Origin: Nectonema munidae
Lineage: Eukaryota; Nematomorpha; Nectonematoida; Nectonematidae
Direction of reading: 5' to 3'
Assembly (NCBI GenBank): GCA_030549495.1
Contig: JAUIRK010000917.1
Coordinates: 248,001-312,000, forward strand
DNA length: 64,000 bases
Below, piece by piece: positions 47,645 through 57,659 of this stretch. The notes under the pieces were generated by a model, which was given only the letters and a program-made list of their open reading frames with translations, was not told the DNA's origin and made no database searches. Both the position numbers and the translations under genes were made by a program. Numbering within the stretch: the first letter of the stretch is position 1; every line of letters begins with the position of its first letter.

Positions 47645-47933
47645 TGCAGTAAAACCAAATTTTAAGTGTGAGTCGTCATATTTCATTTTTTTAGCCATTA
47701 AGAAAAATGCACATTTACAAATTTACCTAAAAAATCACGAAAAGCAATAAAGGAAAAATAGTACTCAATTCAAAGACTAACTTATTTATTCTTTTTAAAT
47801 GTGATTTATTCGCAAAAATGGCAAATGACCCTATCGGCGTAATATTTTGCGAAAAAACGATTTACTTAGTGTCCTCTTCTCGATCCCCATGGAACTTATT
47901 CCCGGCACGCGGACTCTAGTTTGAAAACCACTG
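47645..47933. mobile_element. hAT-like terminus
   Basis: The strand ends CGGACTCTAGTTTGAAAACCACTG at 47933; its complement CAGTGGTTTTCAAACTAGAG is a standard hAT/Charlie end. The other end and any coding text were not identified. The TTAA element at 44785-47640 may sit inside it. Confidence 0.55.
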
Positions 47934-48106
47934 AGCTAGAAGGTTGATGCAATCAGAATTAGAAACAAAGTAATTTGACTTCATAAAATCTTGGCAGTTG
48001 TGGTGGGATTGAAAGCGTACAATGCAAAGAAGTATAATGCCGGGTAATAATGATTGTGTGTTCATTGGACAAAAATTCTTTTATAATCAATTTTGAAAAT
48101 TATAAA

Positions 48107-48143
48107 CCCCCCCCCCCCCCCATTTTGAGGATGTGCGCCTCAG
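48107..48143. mobile_element. hAT-like terminus with poly-C, inverse of 41102
   Basis: A 15-base C tract (48107-48121) followed by ATTTTGAGGATGTGCGCCTCAG is the inverse of the end at 41102. Flanks do not match those at 41102, so the two are treated as separate partial copies. Confidence 0.5.
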
Positions 48144-48547
48144 CATTATTCTTACTATTGCTATTATATTTGTGTTTTGAAAATGTTGCGGTGCTTTAAA
48201 TTTTCAAATTCCCACGTGAAAATCACTGAAAATATCTTTAGCTAGCAAATTTGAGATATTAGTGATTTTTACTCCTCCTGCTCTATCCCTCCCCCTCTCT
48301 TGCTAGCGGATGTCATATATGTACCAAACCAATGTCTTTATCCAGTACCAATTAAGTATTTAAGAAATTCTTCACATTTTCTGTTCTCTTTCTTTTTATT
48401 AATGAATAGCATGAACTTTCTTTTAATTTTATTCCTATTTTAAACAACTATCTCTACTAAGAAACTCTCGTGAAAACACGCTAAAAAATTTTGTGTAAAA
48501 ATTCATTTTTTTATTATCTTTTAATCGAATATTTTTCTTGAATTTAA

Positions 48548-48703
48548 GTTTGGAAGTATTTAAATTTTGGAATTTTGTTTTTCTGTGCTTTTTATGCTTA
48601 CAACTTCTTTCAATTTTGCTACAATCTTGCCTCATTTCCGTCATGTGATATTTCTGAGTCTAGTTGTGTTCAGCCAATCACTAATGTTCATTTCAAATAT
48701 AAG
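48548..48703 (+). CDS. CLPTM1L: CLPTM1L exon with N-terminal membrane segment (5' border uncertain)
   Basis: The frame is closed upstream by TAA at 48545-48547 and ends at the donor AAG|GTAAGA after 48703. It encodes a hydrophobic stretch (FGILFFCAFYAYNFF) followed by SCDISESSCVQPITNVHFKY, aligned with the two conserved cysteines and IQP of the family. No in-frame ATG exists. The true acceptor could be the AG at 48547 (TTTAAG) or a later AG; the start codon must be on an unseen exon. Confidence 0.75.
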
Positions 48704-51700
48704 GTAAGAATCCTTTTATCACTTATCTCTGTATTTCCAAATAAAAAAAGATTATATATTTTTTTTATAATATTGAGTGAAGTTTTCTTTTAAGAAAATC
48801 TGGCGTGTTTCACCTTGATCTGGTTTCCAATACTTTACTCTATGAAACCTGGATTATTTTTTTATAAAAGCACTTTGTGTATATGCCCTTTCAACTAATG
48901 TTTCTGTTTTTTCATCATTATTTTTGTCCCGGGAAATCTCAGGATTAACGGAGAAAAAAATATTAATCCCTGGAATTGAATTTTGTGAAATTTTTTTTCA
49001 AATAGTCTAATAAATTTTACTTTGATTTAATCAAAAAATGAATAACTAAATATAATATAATTAAAAGATTGTTATTGTCATGAAATTATATAAGTTTTGA
49101 AAATCCAAATTTTTATTCCAAACTTGATGCAAAAAAATTATTTTCTCTTACTATAAAAACTTTTAAGAAAAGACAAACAATTAATACTTTTTCCACTCAT
49201 CCCAGTCCTTATTTTTGTTATAAACAAACTGGTGGCTGAAAAAGCCCTTTCCACAACCGAAGTGGGGGATAGTTTTTAAAGCACTTTCTAGCAGAATAAT
49301 GTTATAAGATTGTCTTCCTGTTGCTTCAAGCATATTTATTTCTTGTTTCAAACTTTTGCTTGAAAAAATATTTGAGGATTGAGAGGTGGTGCTTTAATTT
49401 TTTTAATTTTACTATGAATTGTCTTTTCTAACTTTTCTTTCAAAGTCAGATATTGGCAATCAATAAAGTCATTTTCTTCATTTGATTGTGAAGATTCATT
49501 ATTTTAATCAATTTCGTTAAAAAAAATTTTTTATTCCTATTAGAGCATATTTAAATATAAGTTTTTTATCATGCAGGAAAATTAAGTCATTCGCATTGCC
49601 GAGACTTTCATATTTTTTTCCTAAATTTAAATAGTGTAGTAAGCCAATTAGTTTCGGTTTCGTCTCTGAAGAACTCTCTTTGTAAATGCTTTTAGTAATT
49701 TTTAGATTTATTTCAAATAGTGAACTTTGTTTGCTCTCTTCCATAATAACGAAATCAAAAACTCCTTCAGCTGTAAGCAAAGTAACATTTCGACTTTTCT
49801 TAAATTTCGTTTTTCGTTAATGTATCAAAGTTTTTGATATCGATTGCTTTAGCTAAAGCTGATTTCAATTATAAAAATCTTTCAAGCATTGCTAATAAGC
49901 TATTCCATCCTGTTTTTGAATCCAGAATGACCGTTTTTCACATCCAAATTCAGCTTTAACGTTTTTCTGTAAAATTTCATTTTTGAATTGGATCCGAAAA
50001 TTTTTGCAATTCTTATTTTTTCATGTCTGATTTAAGTTTGTTTCTTTTTATGCTTGTAACTGAGCACTGTATATTATATTGTTCACTTGTTTATATGTGT
50101 CTTAAATTTCTAATCCTGTATTAAGATCTTCATCAAAATCGTCATTTTCTTCTGATAAGTATTCTTCCCTATTTTCCAATTTAGACAATAGGATTCTTTT
50201 ATAAAGAATGTCACAAATTGCAAGGTGTATACCGTGCTCTTAAATTACCTAAGGATTTCATCTTTGACATGCCTTTTAATTATATCATATTGCTTATAAA
50301 TAAGCTTCATGACATCACTTGGATTTTTGAGCAAAAAGTTACTTCTATTACTCTTATAAAATTACTATGTGTTATCGCATTTATAGTAAAACCATCTAAA
50401 GTAGCCAGCTTAGATACAATTTCTTCTAATGTTTCTTTTTCCTTTTTTAAAAAATTTGACATTGATACTTGTTTTGAATCAGATGCAAGATCTTCCTTTT
50501 GCTCAATGTTTCTTTTTCTACTATTTGAAGTATATTCTTCGCACAATTTAAAGGTTGATTGCTTCCAAACGGAGTGTTTTGATTCTAGATGTCGTACCAA
50601 GCCAGTTGTTGACCACCCTCTGCATTTTAATGCACGATTACATTCTACACTTTCTTCACCTGAAGTTTTTATAAAAAAATTCCACACATAAAACTTTTAA
50701 TTCATATTAAAGATTTTAAAATATGTTCTAAATGAAAACTTTGAGATTAAAAATTGATAATTTTAAATATTTCAAATATATACAAAATGAATTTAATTTA
50801 AAACTATAATTTCTTTTATTAAAATCACAAGTTTTCAATGATTTTATTTTCTAGCTCATAGATGGACATATTTAAATAAAGCAAAAATAAAAAGCTTCAA
50901 AATATAGTTATTAAAAAATATAAGCTATAAAATATCTTTACTAATTTCTAAGATCAATATAACTTATAATTAAAAAATTTTTAACTTAGCACAAATTGCT
51001 TAGTTAACTACTTTCAACATATTATCCTCACAGGGGCGTATCCAGAGATTTAGTGCAAGGCGGCAATTTGTACTAAATCTAAAAATATCACAACTTTTAA
51101 GTATGCGAGATATCGTTATTATTTAGGAATGGCACTGACATGTAAGATACAAATTTACTTGATTTTATAACACCTATATACTCTACTACACCCCATCTGC
51201 ACAAAGCTTGTGAAAAAATGGAGTACTTCACCTGCTAATTTATATTAAAAACGGACCCCCCCCCCAACCGTGATGTTAACTGGTTGAATATCATAATTTA
51301 AAGTTCATTGAAATAGTTTCTTTTTAATAAAAGTTTAATAATTCTACCGTTGTTTCATGATTCTAGTAGAAATGAATGCACTCGTTTCCCGATATTCCTT
51401 GCTTGAAATGCGAATTTATAAAGATAATGTGAAAAGAAAAATGATTTTACTTCCCACAAGCAACTTGCTACGCGCTTGCGTTAATTTAATGACTTTAGAA
51501 TATCAAAAAAAAACTTTTAGAGTTAAATAAATTAATTTTAGTGAAAACTATAGGCTTTAACTTTCAGGCCAACCGAACCAAAATTACTTTCACACGCGTG
51601 TTATTTCAGCGAATTTATCGAAAATATAGAAAAGTTTAACTAAAATTATATAAGAAATCTCTTATATCCCAATCGAGAATACTGTTTCAAGTGATATTTA

Positions 51701-54700
51701 AAATGATCAAATGACATCTCACAATGATGGTAATTAATTATCTTTATCACTTGAATATTTCCTTAAAATATTATTGCTTATTTGATTTAACAGGTATCTA
51801 TTTTATGATTACTGTATCATTTCCTCAAATCAGCGTTTCTAGTAATCGTGATTTTGTTCTGTAACCTTCTCAAGACAGAAAGCAAGTTTTGCCTCACTTA
51901 AAACTTTGAAATGAAAATACTCCAACTATTTTATATGTAATTCATAAAACATCCATGTAAATTTTCTAAAATTTTCAAAAAATTTTTATATATTTTTACG
52001 AAGAAAAATTTTTATTTAAAAGAAAATTTTATTAAAATAAAAAATACAAGTATAATCATATCATCAGTATTATCAAAATAAATAAAAATTACAATATAGA
52101 ATTATAGAAAATGAAACAATGAATAAATAGTTAATTTGCACAGTTATGACAAATATACTTCTCGTGGATTTTGCAAATCAGTTTCTTACAAGTTTCACAC
52201 TTTCTTGTTCCACGTTTCTTGGGTTTACAGCCAGATAAGTTAGTAGCAATAGCGACGGGAAGTAGAAATAGAAGGCTGAACAACATCCTGTTCTATTCAA
52301 TGAAATATAAACAAGTCTTTTGTAAGTCGGTGAGTTAAAGGATCATTACACCTTTTTCTCATAGAAAGCTCGCTCAACTTGAAGCATAAGTCTCTTATGA
52401 AGTATTTTCTTCCACTTTTTTGAGTTGATAAAAACTTTTTGGTGCTTTGTTTTATTTGTATCGCTAACCTATTGTATGTAGCTATATCTAAATAATTTCA
52501 AAATATTAAAAAAGGCCATATTCGTGACGCTTGGAAATCTGTGTGCATTCTATTATATGTATTGACGCCTGACTTAAACTTGGTATAATCTATAATAGTT
52601 TCGGGCTTGCATTTTCGACCTATCATTTCAAATTTACGAAGATGTTGAGTAGATAAGATGTGAACTACCTTAAAATATTTTTTAGCAAATTAGGTATATA
52701 AACAGTCAATAAGGCTTATTCAGAGGACAAAAACTTGCTGTCACATTCTGCTAATTTTAAATCTTTTGTGATGAGAGCTTTCTTCACTTAAGATTTATTT
52801 ATAACAGTTAATTTTGTTTTTAGCTCGATCTCTATTTTTCCTTCAATGGCGAAGATAGGATTCTATTCTTACGCACAGATTATGTATCGATAGATTCCAA
52901 GAATGTGTATACTCTAAACTTTACTTTGCCCAAACGATACAACGCTGAACATGCGTCTATTGGTTTGATATACCATCTGCGTCTAAAGAATAAATTTGAT
53001 GAAATACTTGAAACCGTTTTAACTGACAAAGCTACGATTTCTTCTTTTTTTCCCAAGAATGAAAAAACTTTTTTGTTGACAAATAACCAAAATAAAGATA
53101 AAATGAATACATTCCCTCAAAGTGGTGACATAAGCGAGGAAAGCAAAGTGTATTCTCACATGAGAAATTGTTTGAATCTCTTTCTTTTTACTGATCATCG
53201 CAGTTTAAATTTGAGGAATGCTAATTCGTTTATTTTATCCCGGTTGAAGATAAGAGCGTCTTCCCATTCGACCTATTCCTCTCATGCTTATTTTCCTATT
53301 TTCTACATTGACGACTTAACGGATTCAAGCAGACACTACACATTGCTCGCACAAAATGCGAACATTCCCATATCAGTGACAATTGCGCCTATATCTTACG
53401 CACAACTATCCCTTTGGCTTCTCTTCGAAAATCAGTTGAAGCACATGCAACAGATCGGCTTCAAAAGAACAGACTTGGATGACATAAAGGAGTTGTTTGG
53501 GCAAGACCATCTCTATCTGCTTGTCCTTTCTCTCGTTGTGATAGTTGGACACACTCTTTTCGCAATTTTGAGTTTTACAAGTGACATTAACTTTTGGAGC
53601 TCACGTGAGTCTACTGCTGGTGTTTCTAGAAAATCCGTCTTGTTTCACGCAATCAGTCAAATTGTCGTCCTCTTGTACATACGCTCTGAAAGTACGAGCA
53701 TTTTTGTGAGCCTTTCTGTCTTAGCCACGATTCTCACAGAAGTGTGGAAGTGTTGTATCGCTTTTAAGCTTTCAATGCATTGGAGAGGTAAATTTATTTA
53801 ATCCTAAAGCTCTTATTTGTTTAGTCAAAAATATCTTTAAAAGAAATTATGCACGTCAATTTTATTATTGTATAAGCTTTCGAACTTTAATTTATCACAC
53901 TTTTCTGTTTCTAGGCACACTTAAAGTTGTGCAAAATTTAAATAGCGCTTTATAATGACTCATATTTATTGATTATTTTGTATTCCTAAGTATCTTTCCG
54001 AATTTTTTCATTGCACTGTTTGCTATTTATATTCTCCTTCTTATTTCTTATCACATCTTCCGTCCCAGTTTATTAAATACAAACGGTTCCACTTGATCGT
54101 TTACTTCATTTCCTACTTTCAGTCTTATCTTCGGGTTTCCTTCTTTTTTCGTAATGACCATTGTTTTCGTTTTCTTCTTATTTATTTTTATCCCCATCGC
54201 CTCACTTTATTGGTCGACCTGTTGTATTAGATGTTGTAATTTCTCTTCGCTGTCAGCTAACAATACTGTATCATATGCATACTTAATTTTGTTGTTGTAT
54301 TTTCCTGCTATCGTTATGCATTCACCCTCAACATTTCTCATTATGATTTCCTCGTAAAAAGATCCTGTGATATCACGCAGCCGAGTCTACTCCTCTTTTT
54401 ATTTTAATCCAAGATGTCATCTCTTCCCCTACTTTAACTACCCCTTTTTGCATCTTGTATACATTTTCTATTATTTTTATGTCCTTACCATCTATTCCAA
54501 TGTTTTTCAAAATATTTAGTAGTTGTTTATGCACCCTATCAAATGCCTTTTCGTGATCTATAAAGCATAACTATACTTCTTCCTGTACTTCTATTACATT
54601 TTCCACTATTCGGTTCAATGTATATATGCCATTGATGGTACCCGAGTTTGCAACAACTCCAAACTGTTCTTCTGCTATTTCTTTCTTTATTTTGTTCTTA

Positions 54701-57008
54701 ATCCTCTCTAATATTGCTTTTAGTATTATTTTTGCAGTGTGATTTTATAATACTTACTGTTCTGTGCTATTCACATCTCATAGTGCCTTCAAATTTCGGT
54801 ATTGTTATCATTAGCGTCTCAATCATTTGGTTTGGTATTTTTCCACTTACATATATCTTAATAATATCTACTCCTCTTTCTACCATGGCGTCAATCTCTT
54901 CTTTTGATAATCCATCTTTCCCTATGAGAGATTTTTTAATTTCTTTTCTCATGATTTCTTGTCCTTGTTCGTTGAAGCTTATTTATAAGAGATTATTAGC
55001 TTGATGAATAAGCAGTCCGTCCCGAACAAAGAGCGACGACACAACGAGGCGGAGAGATTGTTTTGGATAGGAAGCGAAATAATTTGGGTAAAGTAACTTT
55101 ATTATAATAAAACAACACTAGTTTCACATTGTTGCAACAAATTAACCTTTTCTCTAAAAATTGTTTTTCGGCACATTTAAATGATATATATGATTTTTGA
55201 TTTTAACGTTGGAAAGCTTTTAAACTCAAACGAACGCGCTTTGAATCATAAAAGTCGTCTAAAAGACTTGATTTTTTTCTCGCTTCATACTATAAAACGT
55301 AAAATTAAATGAATGAAAAGATTAAAAAAATGGCATCTATTTTCATATTCAAAAAAGCGATAAAGAAATGTATAAATGAATTAAAAAATTCATTTTTCTA
55401 AACAAAATTTGATTGCAAATATTAATTCTTGGTTACTTCTGTGCTTTTTTATATACAAGCATTAATCTTGCTTACTTTTTAGCATTAGTTTCAACTTTAC
55501 ATACATTTACCATTCATACGCGTTTATTATTATTTCAAAGAAAATTAATTCTGTTTACGTTTTATATAGAAGTTATTACATTTTAGGTTCGATTCCTCAA
55601 TTTTTTTCCAAAACGAAAAATGAGATGGAGTTGACAACAGAAAAAATTGAGAGTGAAGTGGTTTACGCTCTCTCCTACATTTTGTATCCCCTTTGCTTTC
55701 TTTATGCACTTTACTCCATTCTCTTCAATCCTCACAAAAGCTTCTATTCTTGGTGTATAAGCTGCACTGTTAACATTGTGTATGGACTTGGCTTTGCTTA
55801 CATGCTACCTCAATTGGTTATAAACTATCGGGTATCTTTTTAAGTCTATAATTTTTTGTAAATAGTCCTGGCAACGATATACTGATTTGGTATATTAATT
55901 TATAAAAACAAATTCTACCTGTGTTTAGAGATGGTCTTTTCGAAATCTAAGAGTGTTGTCTAAGTTCATCTACTTCTAGGCTTAATAGCACTATATCCAG
56001 GAAACATAATTCAAGGTTATTTTTGTTTCAAGTACAAAAAAGCCAACAATTGGCAATTTTGAATCGATTTTCACTTTTTTTGTTCTTAGGTCAATAAAAA
56101 GTAAAAACAGATTAAATTATTACAACTTTTTTGTTATAAAGGTAAAGGTACCGTGGGATGTTTTCATCGAGAAGGCACAATTGCGCCGCTTGTATCGAAC
56201 TATGAGAAAGTAGGCTTGATGCCATGCTATTTGCTTATCCTTGATTGTTAACGCTCTACGCTTGTGAAAAATAACCATTTTTTGGCAAAATTTATCCTAT
56301 ATATTTTCCATTCACTTCCTTGAATAGATTTCAATTTTTTTTAGATTTTTAAATATCGTGCATTTTTATTGCCAAATTTTCGGAAATGAGTCATCCCCAT
56401 TTAAATATGATATAAATGAGGCATGGTTTTTTGAGTTAGAGGAATGAATGTGCTATCTTTTATTTTAGTAATTGATTGATTAATTAATTCTTTCACATAA
56501 ATAGTAAAATCTCGAAGTGTCAACTAAGCAAAAGTTCACATGTTTATTATTTTATTCTTTGCGAGAAAGAAGAACGAAGGAAGTGCGCTCATTAGTACTA
56601 TTAGAGAGAAATTAATGAATAATTTTAGTCAATGCGTATAAATTTTGTATATAAATCTAATTTGTAAGTCATTTACTCGCCTTTTACGAAAGGTAGCTTC
56701 ACAGTAGTCCTATTCTTACTCCGCGATACTGTACCAATGATTTTCTTTTTTTAATTTTCTTTATTTTAATATATTTTTACATCTCTTTTGCATAGCTTAA
56801 AAGCGTTGATCATTTATCGTGGTCAGCCCTAACATACCGCGCTCTCAATACGTTTATGGACGATATCGTAGCTTTCCTCATCCCAATGCCAGTAGCTCAT
56901 AGGATCGCTTGTTTTAGAGATGACGTCATCTTCATAATTTATTTGTATCAACGTTGGCTCTATCGCTCAAAAGTTGCAAAAGACACAAAAGATAAAAAAA
57001 TCAATTAA
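48548..57008 (+). CDS. CLPTM1L: CLPTM1L, cleft lip and palate transmembrane 1-like protein (four exons seen)
   Basis: Four exons join with matching phases: 48548?-48703 (phase 0), 52824-53787 (phase 1), 55587-55831 (phase 0) and 56796-57008 with a TAA stop. All internal borders are GT..AG. About 525 residues are visible, close to vertebrate CLPTM1L (538). The N-terminal part has a hydrophobic segment and CDISESSCVQPI, matching the family CxxxxxCIQP. The lumenal domain ends in TLNFTLPKRYNAEH... and FPIFYIDDL. Next comes the signature IGFKRTDLDDIKELF and the first membrane helix (LYLLVLSLVVIVGHTLF) with SDINFW. The C-terminal part keeps YILYPLC, FYSW, GFAYMLPQLVINY and RACFRDD-like IACFRDDVIFIIYLYQRWLY. 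In vertebrates CLPTM1L is an ER membrane lipid scramblase acting in GPI-anchor synthesis (GlcN-PI flipping); transfer of that role here is inference. No ATG occurs in the first exon's frame, so a further 5' exon is expected. Transposon remnants fill the introns. Confidence 0.93.
49130..50690 (-). mobile_element. hAT transposon remnant with BED zinc finger, in CLPTM1L intron 1
   Basis: The minus-strand frame 50687-50307 reads WNFFIKTSGEESVECNRALK, then CRGWSTTGLVRHLESKHSV, a BED finger with C..C..H..H, followed by LATLDGFTINAITHSNFIR. Further on, LTAEGVFDFVIMEESKQSSL and the like are decayed core sequence. Near 49230 the text CGKGFFSHQFVYNKNKDWDE corresponds to the C-terminal hAT block (family ..VERAFSATNLFVTKIRT). 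Many breaks; it lies antisense within the first visible CLPTM1L intron. Confidence 0.8.
51031..51290. mobile_element. hAT-like terminus with C-run
   Basis: CAGGGGCGTATCCAGAGATT at 51031 is a typical hAT end. GGACCCCCCCCCCAACCG at about 51253 may mark the other side, but no matching inverted end or target duplication was seen. Right limit uncertain. Confidence 0.4.
52130..52690 (-). mobile_element. piggyBac-like transposase C-terminal fragment, copy 6, in CLPTM1L intron 1
   Basis: On the minus strand, 52680-52130 reads GRKCKPETIIDYTKFKSGVN, where the family has YNxxKSGVDxxDRM; the third Asp is Asn here. NRMHTDFQASRIWPF follows, and after decayed text GCKPKKRGTRKCETCKKLIC then KIHEKYICHNCAN and a stop. 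This is the Cys-rich end of piggyBac transposases. It stops about 130 bp before the acceptor of the large CLPTM1L exon. Confidence 0.82.
52824..53787 (+). CDS. CLPTM1L: CLPTM1L large central exon
   Basis: The acceptor TTTTGTTTTTAG precedes 52824 and the donor AGAG|GTAAAT follows 53787. The exon has 321 codons plus one base. It starts LDLYFSFNGEDRILFLRTDY and ends KLSMHWRG with the split glycine codon. It covers most of the lumenal domain, the IGFKRTDLDDIKELFGQDHL signature, and the first two membrane helices of the C-terminal bundle. Confidence 0.95.
54060..54960 (-). mobile_element. LINE reverse-transcriptase fragment, antisense in CLPTM1L intron 2
   Basis: Minus-strand text from 54952 to 54100 gives KEIDAMVERGVDIIKIYVSG-like and GKIPNQMIETLMITIPKFEG, then AEEQFGVVA. 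It continues LCFIDHEKAFDRVHKQLLNI with IGIDGKDIKIIENVYKMQKG and GEEMTSWIKIKRGV. A decayed YADD block (YAYDTVLLADSEEKLQ-like) and ESEAMGIKINKKKTKTMVI follow. These match RT motifs of endonuclease-bearing non-LTR elements (IDFEKAFDRV, GVRQG, YADD). Frame changes and stops make it inactive. It differs from the CR1-like LINE at 16.8 kb. Confidence 0.85.
55000..55100. other. Short GC-richer piece at the LINE edge, unassigned
   Basis: AGTCCGTCCCGAACAAAGAG and CGACGACACAACGAGGCGG stand out from the AT-rich intron. They may be the other part of the LINE or a separate repeat. Confidence 0.3.
55587..55831 (+). CDS. CLPTM1L: CLPTM1L third visible exon
   Basis: The acceptor CATTTTAG precedes 55587 and the donor CGG|GTATCT follows 55831. 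It encodes SIPQFFSKTKNEMELTTEKI, then EVVYALSYILYPLCFLYALY and YGLGFAYMLPQLVINYR. These match the family segments LSYLLYPLC, SWYSW and GFLFMLPQLFVNYK. Confidence 0.95.
56146..56240 (-). repeat. SINE copy in CLPTM1L intron 3
   Basis: GGGATGTTTTCATCGAGAAG, then GCACAATTGCGCCGCTTGTA and TCGAACTATGAGAAAGTAGG recur with few changes at 63760-63830. That copy extends into a B-box region (see 63735-63885). This one is truncated before the B box. Confidence 0.7.
56796..57008 (+). CDS. CLPTM1L: CLPTM1L last exon with stop
   Basis: The acceptor TTTTGCATAG precedes CTTAAAAGC at 56796. It encodes LKSVDHLSWSALTYRALNTF, MDDIVAFLIPMPVAHRIACF and RDDVIFIIYLYQRWLYRSK, then a short lysine-rich tail and TAA at 57006-57008. 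This is the most conserved part of the family. The tail KDTKDKKIN is shorter than in vertebrates. Confidence 0.96.
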   Translation, partial: LKSVDHLSWSALTYRALNTFMDDIVAFLIPMPVAHRIACFRDDVIFIIYLYQRWLYRSKVAKDTKDKKIN

Positions 57009-57104
57009 TATTTATTCACTCAAACTCTATGAAGAGAATTCTCGATTTCTTGTATTCATTTTTTATTGCATGCCATGAAATTTGGAAGACATTAAAATTG
57101 TTAA

Positions 57105-57110
57105 AATAAA
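57105..57110 (+). terminator. CLPTM1L: Candidate polyadenylation signal of CLPTM1L
   Basis: AATAAA lies 97 bases after the stop codon. In such AT-rich DNA the hexamer is common, so only the position supports it. Confidence 0.45.
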
Positions 57111-57353
57111 AAACGAAAACTTTTATATATTTTTGTATAGAGATAACGCTATGGTCATTTTTTATTTTCTATTGGATTATTATTTGAATATTATAATAAA
57201 CTTGCAAATATTTTTTTTTGAAAATACTCTTTGGTATATCTTAGCATACGCTTTTTTATAAATAAAAGTCATCTTTTGTAGATTCAAATGACTTTCCAGC
57301 ACATATGTTCTTTAAAGGAAAAAGAAGTGCTAAAAATCTTCAATAGGCTAAAG

Positions 57354-57485
57354 CAGTGCTTTCCAACGTGTGGTCCTTGAACGTTAAATAGGGGTCCGTG
57401 GCAAATTTTTGCATTATATGCAATATTCCATAAAATATCGAAGTCATATATTTTGGAAAAAAATTGAAACCATTTTATTTTATTC
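57354..57485. mobile_element. hAT-like terminus
   Basis: CAGTGCTTTCCAACGTGTGG with TCCTTGAACG and GGGGTCCGTGGCAAATTTTT starts at 57354, the familiar hAT/Charlie edge (CAGTGTTTCCCAACGTGTGGTC). Only this edge is seen; the TTAA MITE at 57490 lies inside or next to it. Confidence 0.6.
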
Positions 57486-57489
57486 TTAA

Positions 57490-57564
57490 CCCGTTAACGC
57501 CGAATGTCGACTATAGTCGACTTTACAAAAATAAAATCGTCTGATTATTCTGGTCGTTAACGGG
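57490..57564. mobile_element. Minimal TTAA MITE (75 bp)
   Basis: CCCGTTAACG at the left and CGTTAACGGG at the right form a perfect 10-bp inverted repeat. The element is flanked by TTAA at 57486-57489 and 57565-57568. Inside is the 16-bp palindrome GTCGACTATAGTCGAC (57506-57521). The size, TTAA duplication and CCC start fit a piggyBac-type miniature element. Confidence 0.8.
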
Positions 57565-57659
57565 TTAATACATATACACTCTCTATTATATTCTTAACCG
57601 TTACTTTTTCTATGAAAAACTGTGCAGAGTTTGTAATCAATATAGCCTAAATGCATCAA

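Noticed and set aside
41102-48143. Inverted CGCACATCCTCAAAAT ends as one 7-kb element
   Set aside because: Flanking bases give no shared 8-bp duplication and the interval contains several independent complete elements; treated as two partial copies.
50218-50691. 157-codon plus-strand frame
   Set aside because: It is the antisense shadow of the BED-finger hAT frame, which has clear cysteine/histidine and family motifs.
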